NCBI RefSeq assembly: GCF_004216775.1
Contig: NZ_SGXF01000001.1
Location: forward strand, 48,738-112,737
From: Cuneatibacter caecimuris
GTDB lineage: Bacteria > Bacillota > Clostridia > Lachnospirales > Lachnospiraceae
Direction: 5' to 3'
Length of the DNA: 64,000 nucleotides
Below the pieces are notes generated by a model. That model had not been told where the DNA came from and made no database searches. It saw only the letters and a program-made list of their open reading frames with translations. The first letter of the stretch is position 1. Each line of letters opens with the position of its first letter. This document shows positions 27,184 through 36,652 of the stretch, piece by piece. The position numbers and the translations under genes were made by a program.

Positions 27184-28125
27184 TTAGTCCTCCTGTTTCT
27201 GTCCCGCACCAAACAGGGCATTTACAAACTCATCCGCATTAAATTTCTGTAAATCATCTATTTTCTCGCCGATCCCGATATACTTCACCGGAATTCCCAG
27301 CTCCGACTGAATCGCCACCGCGATGCCGCCTTTCGCTGTGCCGTCCATCTTGGTCAGAATGATGCCGGTGATATCCGCCACCTCCTGAAACTGGCGGGCC
27401 TGGGCAAGAGCATTCTGCCCTGTGGTTCCGTCCAGAACCACCAGAGTCTCTTTATAGGCTTCCGGATATTCTTTTTCTATGATCCTGTTGATCTTGCGCA
27501 GCTCCTCCATCAGGTTTTTCTTATTGTGGAGGCGGCCCGCGGTATCGCAGATCAGCACGTCTGTCTTTCTGGCCTTTGCAGCCTGTACTGCATCATATAT
27601 CACCGCCGCCGGATCGGAACCTTCCTTCTGGGCGATGATCCCTACCCCCGAACGATTGGCCCACTCTGTCAGCTGTTCGATCGCCGCGGCCCGGAACGTA
27701 TCCGCAGCCGCCAGCAGAACGCTCCTGCCCATCTCCTTCATCTGGCCGGCCAGCTTCCCGATGGATGTGGTCTTCCCCACGCCATTGACGCCGATCACCA
27801 GCACCACAGAAGTGCGGTTTTCAAACTGATAGGCATTCTCTCCCAGATCCATCTGGCTGCGGATGCTGTCGATCAGCAGCTGTTTGCAGGCCGAGGGGTC
27901 TTTGATATGCTCTTCCTTCACTCTGGCCCGCAGGTCTTCAATGATCTTTTCAGTGGTATGAATACCCAGATCTCCCATGATCAGCGTTTCTTCTATTTCC
28001 TCATAAAAATCTTCATCAATGGAGGAAAATCCGCTGAAAATAGAATCAATGCCAGATACAATAGATTCTCTTGTCTTACTCAGCCCCTTAACCAGCCGGC
28101 TGAAAAATCCTTTTTTTTCGCCCAT
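27184..28125 (-). CDS. ftsY: SRP receptor FtsY
   Basis: Membrane-associated GTPase that docks SRP-bound ribosomes. The 313-residue protein has a short basic N-terminus without the long acidic domain of E. coli, then NG domain motifs GVNGVGKTTSIGKLA (about 116), DTFRAAAIEQL, DTAGRLHNK (about 200), TKMDGTAKGG (about 258). The ATG at 28125 has AAGGGAG at a good distance; a TTG six codons upstream is unlikely. It follows smc closely. Confidence 0.96.
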   Translation of the reverse strand: MGEKKGFFSRLVKGLSKTRESIVSGIDSIFSGFSSIDEDFYEEIEETLIMGDLGIHTTEKIIEDLRARVKEEHIKDPSACKQLLIDSIRSQMDLGENAYQFENRTSVVLVIGVNGVGKTTSIGKLAGQMKEMGRSVLLAAADTFRAAAIEQLTEWANRSGVGIIAQKEGSDPAAVIYDAVQAAKARKTDVLICDTAGRLHNKKNLMEELRKINRIIEKEYPEAYKETLVVLDGTTGQNALAQARQFQEVADITGIILTKMDGTAKGGIAVAIQSELGIPVKYIGIGEKIDDLQKFNADEFVNALFGAGQKQED

Positions 28126-28156
28126 CTCTATACTCCCTTTCAAACTCTCAAACTCA

Positions 28157-31100
28157 TTATGCGGTCAGCTCTCTGTCGATCAGATTCACGCTGACCAGCG
28201 TGGACACGCCCTTTTCCTGCATGGTGATGCCATACAGGCGGTCTGCGGCCACCATCGTCCCGCGCCGGTGGGTGATGACAATAAACTGTGTGTTTTTCGT
28301 CAGCTTATGCAGGTACTGGGCAAAGCGCCCTACGTTGGAATCATCCAGCGCCGCCTCAATTTCATCCAGCAGACAGAAGGGAGAAGGTTTCAGGTTCTGG
28401 ATCGCGAACAGGAGAGCAATGGCCGTCAGGGCTTTTTCTCCTCCGGAGAGCTGCATCATGTTCTGCAGCTTCTTTCCCGGCGGCTGGGAAATAATACGGA
28501 TGCCCGCCTCGATCACATCTTCTTCTCCGGTCAGCTCCAGCGTTCCCCGGCCTCCGCCGAACAGTTCCCTGAACACCCGGTCAAACTCTGTGCGGATCTC
28601 CATGAATTTTTCATTGAATTGATTCCTCATTCCGGTATCCAGCTCTTCTATGATCTGTTTTAGATTCGCTTCCGCCTGGGTCAGGTCTTCGTACTGTCCT
28701 TTCATGAAAGTATACCGTTCCAGCACTTCCCGGTAATCATCAATGGCATTGACATTCACAGTCCCCAGGTTTTTGATTTTCCCTTTCAGTTCTGCCGCCT
28801 GCCTGCGAAGCTCGTTCAGACCGCCGTCTTTCATGGCGCCCTGGTCCGCCGCTTCGGAAGGCATCATTTCATACTGTTCCCACAAATAGTTCACCAGGCC
28901 GTCCAGATGTTCCTCCAGCTTTTCTTTCTGGGTCTGCAGACGGTAACTTTCTTTTTCCAGAGCGCCGCTCTGCGCCGACAGCTCTTCTCTGGCGTTAAAA
29001 TATTCTTTTTGTTTGGCCGACCGGTTTTCCCGCGCGGCGGCAATTTCTGCCAGCCGGTCATTCAGCGCTGCAATCTTCTCATCCGTCACACGGATTTCTT
29101 CTTTTAAGCATCCGATCTGCTGCTGTTTTTCCAGAACAGCCGTATCTCCCTGGCCTTCGCTTGCCAGCAGAGTTTCCTGTTCCAGCTCCAGATTTTTCTT
29201 TTCTTGCCTGATCCGTTCGGCATTTTCCCGGACAAAAGCTGCCTGCTGCGCCAATTTTGATCCTGCCATCTGGGCTTCTGTCAGTTCTGCCGCAAGCCGG
29301 TCCCTGCCGGTTTTTTCTTCTTCCAGTTTCTGATTATAATCCTGTACTGCCGATTCAGATTGTCCGTTCTGCCGTTCAATCTCTGTCATTTCCCCGGAAA
29401 TCGCCTCTTTCTGGAAACGGATGTCCTTCACCTGTTCTTCCAGCTGGCGCATTTCCCGGGCTGAGTCTTCTCTGGCTTCCAGTATTGTTCTCACCGCGGC
29501 TTCTGCCTGACGTTTTTTCAATCCCCAGGTATTGGCCTTCAGGGCGGCCTCCTGCTGCTTTTTCTGTTCTTCTTCCAGCTGCTGTTTATCCTTTTCCACA
29601 GCAGCTTCCAGCTCCACCAGCTCTTTGAGCAGGCTGTCATATTGGGCCAGCGCTTTTTCTGCTGAAGCTTCCAGTTCTTCAATTTCCCTGCGCCGTCCCA
29701 GCAGATTGCTGGTGTTTTTAAAGGCTCCGCCGGTCATGGAACCGCCCGCGTTAAGCAGTTCCCCGTCCAGGGTAACAATCCGCAGAGTGTAGCGGTATTT
29801 CCTGGCCAGTGCCAGAGCATGGTCGATATGATCAGCCACTACCACCCGCCCCAGCAGATACTGAATCAGGTTCTGATACACCGGCTCCGCTTGCACCAGG
29901 TCGCAGGCCAGGCCGATGACCCCCGCTTCCTTCAGCACGCCGGCCTCTTTCAGTTTGCCTCTGTTTTGAATGCCGTCCAGCGGCAAAAACGTCGCTCTGC
30001 CAAAACGATTTTTCTTCAGATATTCAATAAGGTGCTTGGCCGTCTGTTCGGAGTCTGTCACAACATTCTGGATGCTGCCTCCCAGGGCCGTTTCCACCGC
30101 CACTTCATATTCTTTCTCCACATGAATCAGATCCGCCACCACGCCGTGAATCCCGCTGACCCGGTCCCTGGCCTCCATCACCCTGCGGATGCTGTTCCCA
30201 TACCCTTCATAGCGCTCGGCCAGATTTTTCAGAGAATCCGCTTTGCTCTTCAGCGCATGAAATTCCTGCTGCCTTTCATTCAGATATTTCGTCTTTCTGT
30301 GATGTTCTTCTGTCCCACGGGAAATCCGCTCCTGCAATGTACGGCAGTTCTCCCGGCGAACATCCAGTTCTTTCAGACACCTCTCCAGCTCTCCGGAAAA
30401 CTGGGATTCTTCCGCCAAAGCCGATTCCTCTTCCGCTTTGCTCTTGATCAGCTTCTGGCCCACCTCCGCCCGGCGGACCAGCGCCTGTTCCAGCATGGTC
30501 TCATAGCGCTGCCCTTTTGCGGCAATACCGGATTTTTCATTCAGAAGCTCAATAATCCGCCCCTTGCTCCCGGCAATGGCTTCCTCATATTCTCTGATCC
30601 TGCTCTCCGCGCCTTCCAGTGCAGTTTTGGCCGCGCTGATTTTCTCTTCGCTCTCCCGGCAGCTGCGCTCTGTTTCTCTGCGTCTTTGTTCCAGCTGTTC
30701 TTCTTCTCCCTGCCGGGCTTCCAGCCGGCTGCGGATCGCCTGAATCCGCCCTGTGATGTGCTCCTGATTCATCCGCTCCGTATTGATCTGTTCCAGCAGA
30801 ACATTGATCCTGCCTTCCAGACTGCTCTTCCCCACGGTAGATTCCTGCAGAGCGTTTCTGGCGCTCTCGCTGCTGCAGTTCAGCTCTTCCAGCTCAGCTT
30901 CCAGAGAAGCATATTCTGTGCGGAGTTTTTCCTGAGCTGCGGCTGTCTCCCTGATCTGCCCGTCAGTGACCGCAATCTTTCCCTCCAGTTCCTTCAGCTG
31001 GTTTTCTGTCTGCTCCCTGTCCTTCAGAAACAGGCTGATATCATACAATTTCAGCTCTTCCCGGAGCTGCAGATATTTTCTCGCCGCTTCCGCCTGGCGT

Positions 31101-31717
31101 TCCAGCGGGCCCACCTGCTTTTCCAGTTCAAACAGGATATCGCTGACCCGCACCAGATTGGCCTGCTCATCCTCCAATTTCTTCAGGGTCATGACTTTGC
31201 GCCGCTTGAATTTCACGATTCCGGCAGCTTCGTCAAACAACTCCCGCCGGTCTTCCGGCTTTCCGCTGAGAATTTTGTCAATCTGTCCCTGCCCGATGAT
31301 GGAATAGCCTTCCTTGCCGATCCCTGTATCATAAAACAGCTCGTTGATATCCCGCAGACGGCAGGCTGCGCCGTTGAGCAGATATTCGCTCTCTCCTGAA
31401 CGGTAGACCCGGCGGGAGACGGTTACTTCTTCATAATCCACGTTCAGCTGGCGGTCGGAATTATCCAGGGTAATGGCCACATATGCATAGCTCTGGGGTT
31501 TTCGCACCTCTGTGCCGGAAAAAATCACATCCTGCATATTGGACCCGCGCAGCTGCTTTGCGCTCTGTTCCCCCAGCACCCAGCGCACTGCGTCCGCCAC
31601 ATTGCTCTTGCCGGAGCCATTGGGGCCCACAATGCCCGTGATCCCATTATGGAATTCAAATTTGATTTTATTGGCAAAAGATTTGAAGCCCTGTACCTCG
31701 ATACTTTTTAAATACAT
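28157..31717 (-). CDS. smc: Chromosome partition protein SMC
   Basis: Chromosome-condensing ATPase, 1186 residues, the family's usual length. Walker A GPNGSGKSNVADAVRW at about 32; two long coiled coils around a hinge at about 520-660 (IHGVVADLI ... AGGSMTGGAF); C-terminal signature LSGGEKALTAIALLFA and Walker B FCLLDEIEAALDD (about 1110). Starts behind GAGGAG, 10 bp after the rnc stop. The rnc-smc-ftsY order is conserved in Firmicutes. Confidence 0.97.
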   Translation of the reverse strand: MYLKSIEVQGFKSFANKIKFEFHNGITGIVGPNGSGKSNVADAVRWVLGEQSAKQLRGSNMQDVIFSGTEVRKPQSYAYVAITLDNSDRQLNVDYEEVTVSRRVYRSGESEYLLNGAACRLRDINELFYDTGIGKEGYSIIGQGQIDKILSGKPEDRRELFDEAAGIVKFKRRKVMTLKKLEDEQANLVRVSDILFELEKQVGPLERQAEAARKYLQLREELKLYDISLFLKDREQTENQLKELEGKIAVTDGQIRETAAAQEKLRTEYASLEAELEELNCSSESARNALQESTVGKSSLEGRINVLLEQINTERMNQEHITGRIQAIRSRLEARQGEEEQLEQRRRETERSCRESEEKISAAKTALEGAESRIREYEEAIAGSKGRIIELLNEKSGIAAKGQRYETMLEQALVRRAEVGQKLIKSKAEEESALAEESQFSGELERCLKELDVRRENCRTLQERISRGTEEHHRKTKYLNERQQEFHALKSKADSLKNLAERYEGYGNSIRRVMEARDRVSGIHGVVADLIHVEKEYEVAVETALGGSIQNVVTDSEQTAKHLIEYLKKNRFGRATFLPLDGIQNRGKLKEAGVLKEAGVIGLACDLVQAEPVYQNLIQYLLGRVVVADHIDHALALARKYRYTLRIVTLDGELLNAGGSMTGGAFKNTSNLLGRRREIEELEASAEKALAQYDSLLKELVELEAAVEKDKQQLEEEQKKQQEAALKANTWGLKKRQAEAAVRTILEAREDSAREMRQLEEQVKDIRFQKEAISGEMTEIERQNGQSESAVQDYNQKLEEEKTGRDRLAAELTEAQMAGSKLAQQAAFVRENAERIRQEKKNLELEQETLLASEGQGDTAVLEKQQQIGCLKEEIRVTDEKIAALNDRLAEIAAARENRSAKQKEYFNAREELSAQSGALEKESYRLQTQKEKLEEHLDGLVNYLWEQYEMMPSEAADQGAMKDGGLNELRRQAAELKGKIKNLGTVNVNAIDDYREVLERYTFMKGQYEDLTQAEANLKQIIEELDTGMRNQFNEKFMEIRTEFDRVFRELFGGGRGTLELTGEEDVIEAGIRIISQPPGKKLQNMMQLSGGEKALTAIALLFAIQNLKPSPFCLLDEIEAALDDSNVGRFAQYLHKLTKNTQFIVITHRRGTMVAADRLYGITMQEKGVSTLVSVNLIDRELTA

Positions 31718-31727
31718 CTTCCGCTCC

Positions 31728-32420
31728 TCATTTTCTGCCTGCCCGCAAATGCAGGATCGCCTGATAAGCCGCCATCTGCTGCGCCGCTTTTTTGGTCCTG
31801 CCTTTCCCCCGGCCCAATTCTCTTCCTTCTACCGTGACACAGGCCAGAAATTGTTTGTCATGATCCGGGCCCACTTCATCCAGGATTTCATAGACCAGGC
31901 ACTCCTGGCTGTCTTCCTTCTGTACCATCTCCTGCAAGATAGTTTTGCTATCGTAAAAAAGCTGTTTATTTTCCAGATCGTTCAATATGTATTTTAAAAT
32001 AAACTCTTTTGCGCTAGCAAAACCACCGTCCAGATAAATGGCTCCGATCAGCGCCTCCATAGCGTCCGAAGTGATGGAATCACGGTTTCTTCCGCCGGTG
32101 GCGTCCTCTCCTTTCCCCAGATAGAGATATTCCCCCAAACTGATATCCCGGGCGCAGTACGCTAAAGAAGGCTCGCAGACCAGGCTGGCCCGGAGCTTTG
32201 TCATTTCCCCCTCCGGCTTGTCCGGATACCTATGAAATAAAAAATCACTGGAAACAAGTTCCAGCACCGCATCGCCCAGAAATTCCAGCCGTTCATTATT
32301 CTGAAGCCGTTCCTGATGATGTTCATTATTATAGGAACTGTGGGTCAGCGCCAGCCGCAGCAGCCCGCTGTCCCGGAAATGGTACTGCACCGTTTCCTGC
32401 AGCTGTTCCATTGATCGCAT
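31728..32420 (-). CDS. rnc: Ribonuclease III
   Basis: Double-stranded-RNA-specific endonuclease for rRNA and mRNA processing. The 230-residue protein has the catalytic signature NERLEFLGDAVLELVSSDFL (about 38-57), the second acidic site SDAMEALIGAIYLDGG (about 110) and a C-terminal double-stranded RNA-binding domain (GRGKGRTKKAAQQMAAYQAI, about 200). The ATG at 32420 sits six bases after AGGAGG. Confidence 0.96.
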   Translation of the reverse strand: MRSMEQLQETVQYHFRDSGLLRLALTHSSYNNEHHQERLQNNERLEFLGDAVLELVSSDFLFHRYPDKPEGEMTKLRASLVCEPSLAYCARDISLGEYLYLGKGEDATGGRNRDSITSDAMEALIGAIYLDGGFASAKEFILKYILNDLENKQLFYDSKTILQEMVQKEDSQECLVYEILDEVGPDHDKQFLACVTVEGRELGRGKGRTKKAAQQMAAYQAILHLRAGRK

Positions 32421-32551
32421 TTTCTTCCTCCTGTCTGTCATTCAAGTCTGTTTTATGCCGGGAGATGCCTCTCCTTATTGTAAAGGAAGGCCGCCGCGGC
32501 CGGCCTTACGGCCCGGCTGCGGCAGCCCCGTTTCTCTGCCTTCCGACGCTG

Positions 32552-32782
32552 TTATTTCAGAGCAGACTTGATCTGCTCCACCGCATCGCCAACTGTAACG
32601 ATATGTTCGGCGGCTTCGTTGGGGATCTCCACATCGAATTCTTCTTCAATTCCCATGATGATCTGGAAAATATCCAGGGAATCCGCGCCCAGGTCATCCA
32701 CAAATGTGGTCTCCATTGTGATCTCCTCAGCGTCTACGTTCAGTACCTCCGCGATAATACTCTGCAGCTTTTCAAATTCCAT
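32552..32782 (-). CDS. acpP: Acyl carrier protein
   Basis: Carries fatty-acid intermediates on a phosphopantetheine attached to the Ser in [12 protein letters not shown] (about 35). The 76-79-residue acidic protein matches ACP throughout. ATGs at 32791 and 32782 are both possible: the first is only three bases after AAGGA, the second ([10 protein letters not shown]) matches usual family starts. It lies between plsX and rnc. A GC-rich hairpin region of ~100 bp separates it from rnc. Confidence 0.95.
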   Translation of the reverse strand: MEFEKLQSIIAEVLNVDAEEITMETTFVDDLGADSLDIFQIIMGIEEEFDVEIPNEAAEHIVTVGDAVEQIKSALK

Positions 32783-32829
32783 CAAAATCATCCGTCCTTT
32801 CTTGTTATAATCTATGCTATACTATTCTC

Positions 32830-33843
32830 TTATTTAGAATCTGCAACCTCCGGATTCAGGCTGGCCCTGATTTTTCCCGGAATATCCTGCTCTTGAAACG
32901 CAATGCACTGAATAATAGCATTCGTCACTTCCTTGGCTTTGGAACTGCCGTGGGCCTTCACCACCAGGCCGTTCAGCCCCAGCATCGGCGCGCCGCCGTG
33001 TTCGCTGGCATCAAATTTCTTCAATACCTTTTTCAATGCTGGTTTTACGAGAAGCGCTCCCATTTTGCCTCTGAATGAAGAAAGCATACCCTTCTTAATT
33101 TCATTCACCAGCGTGGCTCCCACGCCCTCATACAGCTTCAGAATCACATTGCCCACAAATGCTTCGCAGACAATCACATCCGCCTGCCCATGCGGGATCT
33201 CCCTGGCCTCTATACTGCCGATAAAATTAATGTCCCTGCATTCCTTCAATAGAGGAAACGTCTCCTTTACCAGAGCATTCCCTTTCTCTTCTTCCGCACC
33301 GATGTTGACAATCGCCACTCTGGGATTCTTTACACCCATCGCATGCTCCATATAGATTGAGCCCATCTTGGCAAACTGCACCAGATGATCCGGCCTGGCG
33401 TCCACATTAGCTCCGCAGTCCACCAGCAGCGACACGCCCTTTTCCGTAGGCAGAAGCGGCGCCAGCGGCGGCCTCTTCACACCCTTCACTTTTCCTGCGA
33501 TCAGCTGGCCGCCCACCAGAACAGCCCCCGTACTCCCGCAGGAAACAAACGCGTCAGCCTGTTTTTTCTTCACCAGATTCAGCGCCACCACAACAGACGA
33601 ATCCTTTTTGGAACGAATCGCATTCACCGGCGGTTCCTCTGTAGCGATCACCTCAGAAGCAGGAACCACATCCAAACGGCCCTTATCATAAGTATACTCC
33701 ACCAGTTCCCGATTAATCACCTCCGGAAGCCCGACCAAAGCCACTTTAACATCCTGCCTGGCATTCAGCGCATTCACAGCGCCCTTCACAATCTCCGACG
33801 GGGCATTATCCCCGCCCATCGCATCCACTGCAACAGTAATCAT
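32830..33843 (-). CDS. plsX: Phosphate acyltransferase PlsX
   Basis: Makes acyl-phosphate from acyl-ACP for phospholipid synthesis. The 337-residue protein starts MITVAVDAMGGDNAPSEIVKG and has ALVGLPE, the SCGSTGAVLVGG loop (about 92), NIGAEEEKGNAL and VCEAFVGNVILK. The ATG at 33843 follows GGGAG by 8 bases. Followed by acpP. Confidence 0.96.
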   Translation of the reverse strand: MITVAVDAMGGDNAPSEIVKGAVNALNARQDVKVALVGLPEVINRELVEYTYDKGRLDVVPASEVIATEEPPVNAIRSKKDSSVVVALNLVKKKQADAFVSCGSTGAVLVGGQLIAGKVKGVKRPPLAPLLPTEKGVSLLVDCGANVDARPDHLVQFAKMGSIYMEHAMGVKNPRVAIVNIGAEEEKGNALVKETFPLLKECRDINFIGSIEAREIPHGQADVIVCEAFVGNVILKLYEGVGATLVNEIKKGMLSSFRGKMGALLVKPALKKVLKKFDASEHGGAPMLGLNGLVVKAHGSSKAKEVTNAIIQCIAFQEQDIPGKIRASLNPEVADSK

Positions 33844-33902
33844 AACTTCAGCTCCCATTCATATCCGGCAAACATTCCCAAATCCGGAATTTGCCTATCC
33901 CT

Positions 33903-33931
33903 ACTATACAAGATAACAAATTACAGGTCAA
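33903..33931 (-). promoter_or_regulatory. Promoter of the plsX-acpP-rnc-smc-ftsY operon
   Basis: On the minus strand: TTGACC (33926-33931), 17-bp spacer, TATAGT (33903-33908), 60 bp before the plsX start. No FapR-type operator is evident. Confidence 0.8.
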
Positions 33932-33962
33932 CCTTTTTTTTCAGCAAGGCTACAAGCAGCGC

Positions 33963-34028
33963 GGAACCTTAAAACAGAACGCCGGCCGGGGTGCTCGCAC
34001 ACCGGCCGGCATTCTGTTTTAAGGTTCC
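33963..34028. repeat. Very long hairpin between rpmF and plsX
   Basis: A stem of about 27 bp with one mismatch (33963-33989 with 34002-34028) and a 12-base loop; its upper half is GCCGGCCGG. It starts 32 bp upstream of the plsX -35 box and ends about 210 bp beyond the rpmF stop. A second small hairpin CCATGGAAGC/GCTTCCATGG follows at about 34048-34070. The remaining gap to 34190 shows no gene. Confidence 0.75.
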
Positions 34029-34197
34029 ATGGGGCGCCAGCCCCAAAGCCATGGAAGCTGCGCTTCCATGGCCCGCGCTGCGGCCAGCGACTCCCCCGCC
34101 ATCCCCCAAACGCGCAGCGCCTCCGGCGCAGCACGTAAAAAAAGCAAGTGCACCGCCCCTCATACACCATCACTCCCCAAATCATCCCACACACAGG

Positions 34198-34223
34198 AAA
34201 AAAGGCCTTCCTTACGGAAAGCC
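34198..34223 (-). terminator. Intrinsic terminator after rpmF
   Basis: On the minus strand GGCTTTCC, loop GTAA, GGAAGGCC and TTTTTT: an 8-bp stem with one G-U pair and a T-run, 18 bp after the rpmF stop. Confidence 0.75.
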
Positions 34224-34240
34224 CTGCTCAGTTCAGATCT

Positions 34241-34423
34241 TTACTTCTCGTTAGAGATAATCTCTCTCTTGTTGTAAGACCCGCAAGCCTTGCATACTCT
34301 GTGAGGCATCATCAGTGCACCGCACTTGCTGCACTTCACTAAATTAGGAGCACTCATTTTCCAATTAGCTCTGCGGCTGTCTCTTCTCGCTCTGGAAGAA
34401 CGGTTCTTAGGACAGATAGACAT
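34241..34423 (-). CDS. rpmF: 50S ribosomal protein L32
   Basis: Large-subunit protein of 60 residues beginning MSICPKNRSSRARRDSRRANW. It has the zinc-binding CSKCGALMMPHRVCKAC, so it is the Cys-containing (zinc) form. Starts 3 bp after the yceD stop; the yceD-rpmF-plsX order is conserved. Confidence 0.96.
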   Translation of the reverse strand: MSICPKNRSSRARRDSRRANWKMSAPNLVKCSKCGALMMPHRVCKACGSYNKREIISNEK

Positions 34424-34426
34424 GGG

Positions 34427-34945
34427 TTACACCTCCTTAAAATTATTGAAGATATCACGGATTGCTGCCATACGCGGATCCGGCGACCTGTCGTCGCAGG
34501 CGCAGGGACCCTCATTCAGGTTCTTGCCGCACCGTTTGCAGATCCCCTTACAGTCAGGACTGCAGAGAACTTTCATCGGCAGGTTCACGATAAGCTCACC
34601 ATTGACCAGCTTGTCTACATCAAGGTAATATCCACTGTAAAAATAGGCTTCATCTGACTCCTCCGCCGCATCCTGGTTTCCGTCCAGTTCTTTTTCCACC
34701 GGAAGTACAAAAGGGACCTCAACAGAAGTCAGGCAGCGGTCACACGGAACCAGCAGGTAAAGACGGATTTCACCGGTCACTTCCAAACAACGGTTTCCGG
34801 TATGCGTCACCATAAGATGAACCGGTTCTTTCTTCACCAGAGGAAACTCTCCCTCCCAGCAGGAAAAAACCTCCATCTCCACAGGGACGTCATACTCCCT
34901 GACCATGCCGTCAGCGGCAAACAATTCAGATAAATTAATCTGCAT
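34427..34945 (-). CDS. yceD: DUF177 / YceD-family protein
   Basis: 172-residue DUF177 protein, usually encoded upstream of rpmF; homologues in plants and bacteria take part in 23S rRNA accumulation or processing. The conserved motif CDRCLTSVEVPF is near residue 70, and a Cys-rich end (CSPDCKGICKRCGKNLNEGPCAC) resembles the zinc-binding part found in many Firmicute members; I break it as CSPDCKGICKRCGK and NEGPCAC. Start ATG at 34945, five bases after GGAGG. Confidence 0.9.
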   Translation of the reverse strand: MQINLSELFAADGMVREYDVPVEMEVFSCWEGEFPLVKKEPVHLMVTHTGNRCLEVTGEIRLYLLVPCDRCLTSVEVPFVLPVEKELDGNQDAAEESDEAYFYSGYYLDVDKLVNGELIVNLPMKVLCSPDCKGICKRCGKNLNEGPCACDDRSPDPRMAAIRDIFNNFKEV

Positions 34946-34985
34946 ACTATCCTCCAAAATCTGGTTTCAAATACACACCTGAATT

Positions 34986-35014
34986 ATTATACATGTGCTT
35001 TTTTCGTTTGTCAA
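34986..35014 (-). promoter_or_regulatory. Promoter of yceD-rpmF
   Basis: On the minus strand: TTGACA (35009-35014), 17-bp spacer, TATAAT (34986-34991). Full consensus; leader about 35 bases. Confidence 0.9.
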
Positions 35015-35022
35015 CGGGTTTT

Positions 35023-36372
35023 TCATGTTTCTTTGATTTTTACTGATTTCCGATTCAAAATCACAAAATATCCCACGCAGAGCGCAATCTGAACCACAGA
35101 CGAACAAGGCGTAGCCAGCCCCACCCGAAACAAAGACACCGGCTGCATCCGGCTCATCAGCAGCGATACAGGAATCCTCACGCCAAAAGCCCCTATAATC
35201 CCCTGCGCCATCACAAACATAGTTTTTCCACAGCCATTAAAATAACCGATCATGCAGAACATCACAGACACCAGCAGGCAGTCGATGGCATAAGCCTTCA
35301 GATATTCCGCAGACGCGCCGACCACTGCCGGATCCCTGGCAAACAGCCCCGACAGCAGATCTCCGTGAAAGAATGAAAACCATGCCATCGCCACCCCCAC
35401 CAGCAAAGACAGCCCGATCCCGCAAAACAAGGCTTTCCTGGCCCTCTGCTCTTTGCCGGCTCCGATATTTTGAGCCACAAAAGCGGACATGGACTGATTA
35501 AACGCCGAAGGCACCAGCATAATAAAACCGCAGAGTTTCTCTGCCACACCCACCCCTGCCGACGGAATCACGCCCAAAGAATTCACAATCGCAGTAATCG
35601 CCAGGAAGGAAACACTCACCAGCAAATCCTGAAACGCGATGGGCAGGCCCAGCCGGAATACATTTCCCATCCGCTTTCTGTCAAATGCAATATCCTTTTT
35701 TGCAAACGCAAAAGGGAGCTTCTTCTTCCGGATAATAAACACAGAAATAATCACACTGAGGGCCTGGGCACAGACCGTGGCGACAGCAGCTCCCGCCGCG
35801 GCCATCCCAAAAACTCCCACCAGCAAAAAATCCCCTGCAATATTAAACACACAGGCAATCGCCACCGTAATCAGAGGCATCCTGGAGTCCCCGATCCCGC
35901 GGAAAATACTGCCCAGCAGATTATATGCCACAATGAATAAAGAGCCGGCCGAGCAGATCCTCACATAGCTTACAGTTGCGTCAAAAGCTTCCTCCGGCGT
36001 CCTCATGATCCGCGCCACCGGTACCGCAAACAATTCCATCAGCACGGTAATGGCAATGCCGATGATCAGGAAAAGGGTAATGCTGGCTCCAATAATTTTC
36101 CCGGCTTCTTCCGGCTTCCCTTCTCCCAGCTTTCTGCCCAGCAAAACCGTGGTCCCCACAGCGATTCCCACCACAAAGGAAGTGATCAGCTGCATGAGCC
36201 AGCTCCCTGTAGATACTGCCGAAACATCTGCCGCAGAAGCAAACTGCCCCACCACCAGCATGTCCACCGCTCCGTACATGGTCTGCAAAAACAAGGCAGC
36301 CAGCACCGGCAGCGCAAACTTAACCAGGGATTTCATAATATTTCCCTGAGTAAAATTCTGTGTTTCCTTCAT
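35023..36372 (-). CDS. MATE-family multidrug exporter
   Basis: Membrane protein of 449 residues with about 12 hydrophobic segments in two homologous halves, characteristic of MATE exporters (cation-coupled export of drugs and metabolites). N-terminal half: FALPVLAALFLQTMYGAVDMLVVGQF (starting about 18, quoted in part as VDMLVVGQF); C-terminal half: RLGLPIAFQDLLVSVSF and AFVAQNIGAGKEQRARKA. The ATG at 36372 follows GGAAAAGAGATC; the frame opens 38 codons earlier inside a repeat. Substrate unknown. Its stop is only 9 bp from the yceD -35 box. Confidence 0.88.
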   Translation of the reverse strand: MKETQNFTQGNIMKSLVKFALPVLAALFLQTMYGAVDMLVVGQFASAADVSAVSTGSWLMQLITSFVVGIAVGTTVLLGRKLGEGKPEEAGKIIGASITLFLIIGIAITVLMELFAVPVARIMRTPEEAFDATVSYVRICSAGSLFIVAYNLLGSIFRGIGDSRMPLITVAIACVFNIAGDFLLVGVFGMAAAGAAVATVCAQALSVIISVFIIRKKKLPFAFAKKDIAFDRKRMGNVFRLGLPIAFQDLLVSVSFLAITAIVNSLGVIPSAGVGVAEKLCGFIMLVPSAFNQSMSAFVAQNIGAGKEQRARKALFCGIGLSLLVGVAMAWFSFFHGDLLSGLFARDPAVVGASAEYLKAYAIDCLLVSVMFCMIGYFNGCGKTMFVMAQGIIGAFGVRIPVSLLMSRMQPVSLFRVGLATPCSSVVQIALCVGYFVILNRKSVKIKET

Positions 36373-36461
36373 GATCTCTTTTCCTTTCCCACCAGCGTAT
36401 TTTTCTCCGGCGGCCCTGCGGTCAGGCCAGCCCCATCGCTTATTCAAAAGCGCACTGAACA

Positions 36462-36536
36462 CCCCCCCCGGAGAGTTTTGTTGCATAGGGAACGCAGTTT
36501 CCTGTGAAATAACAGTCCGCTACCTATGCAACAAAA
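36462..36536. repeat. Palindromic repeat family A, copy 4
   Basis: CCCCCCCCGGAGAG, then perfect 14-bp arms TTTTGTTGCATAGG (36476-36489) and CCTATGCAACAAAA (36523-36536), enclosing GGAACGCAGTTTCC-like DNA. It overlaps the end of the terminator that follows the GTPase-NYN gene. Confidence 0.8.
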
Positions 36537-36579
36537 AACCGGATAAAAAGCAGGCATTTCAGCCAGCATCTTATCCGGT
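36532..36579 (-). terminator. Intrinsic terminator after the GTPase-NYN gene
   Basis: On the minus strand ACCGGATAA pairs with TTATCCGGT (36571-36579 with 36538-36546), followed by TTTTTTG. It lies about 73 bp beyond the stop at 36653. Confidence 0.8.
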
Positions 36580-36652
36580 CGCCATTTCATGAGAATGGTC
36601 CACCCTCCGATGAACAGCAGTTATTATAAAACAGTTTTTCTGCTCTGTCAAC

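Noticed and set aside
29819..31399. 526-codon plus-strand frame opposite smc
   Set aside because: It mirrors the Glu/Gln/Leu-rich coiled coil of smc on the other strand and has no start signal.
33928..34194. Minus-strand frames of 60-90 codons between plsX and rpmF
   Set aside because: They consist mostly of the long GC-rich hairpin and the plsX promoter region read as protein.
36532..36652. Possible riboswitch or T-box before the MATE gene
   Set aside because: The stem-loop there is an ordinary terminator of the upstream gene joined to a family-A repeat; no conserved riboswitch core or T-box sequence is seen.
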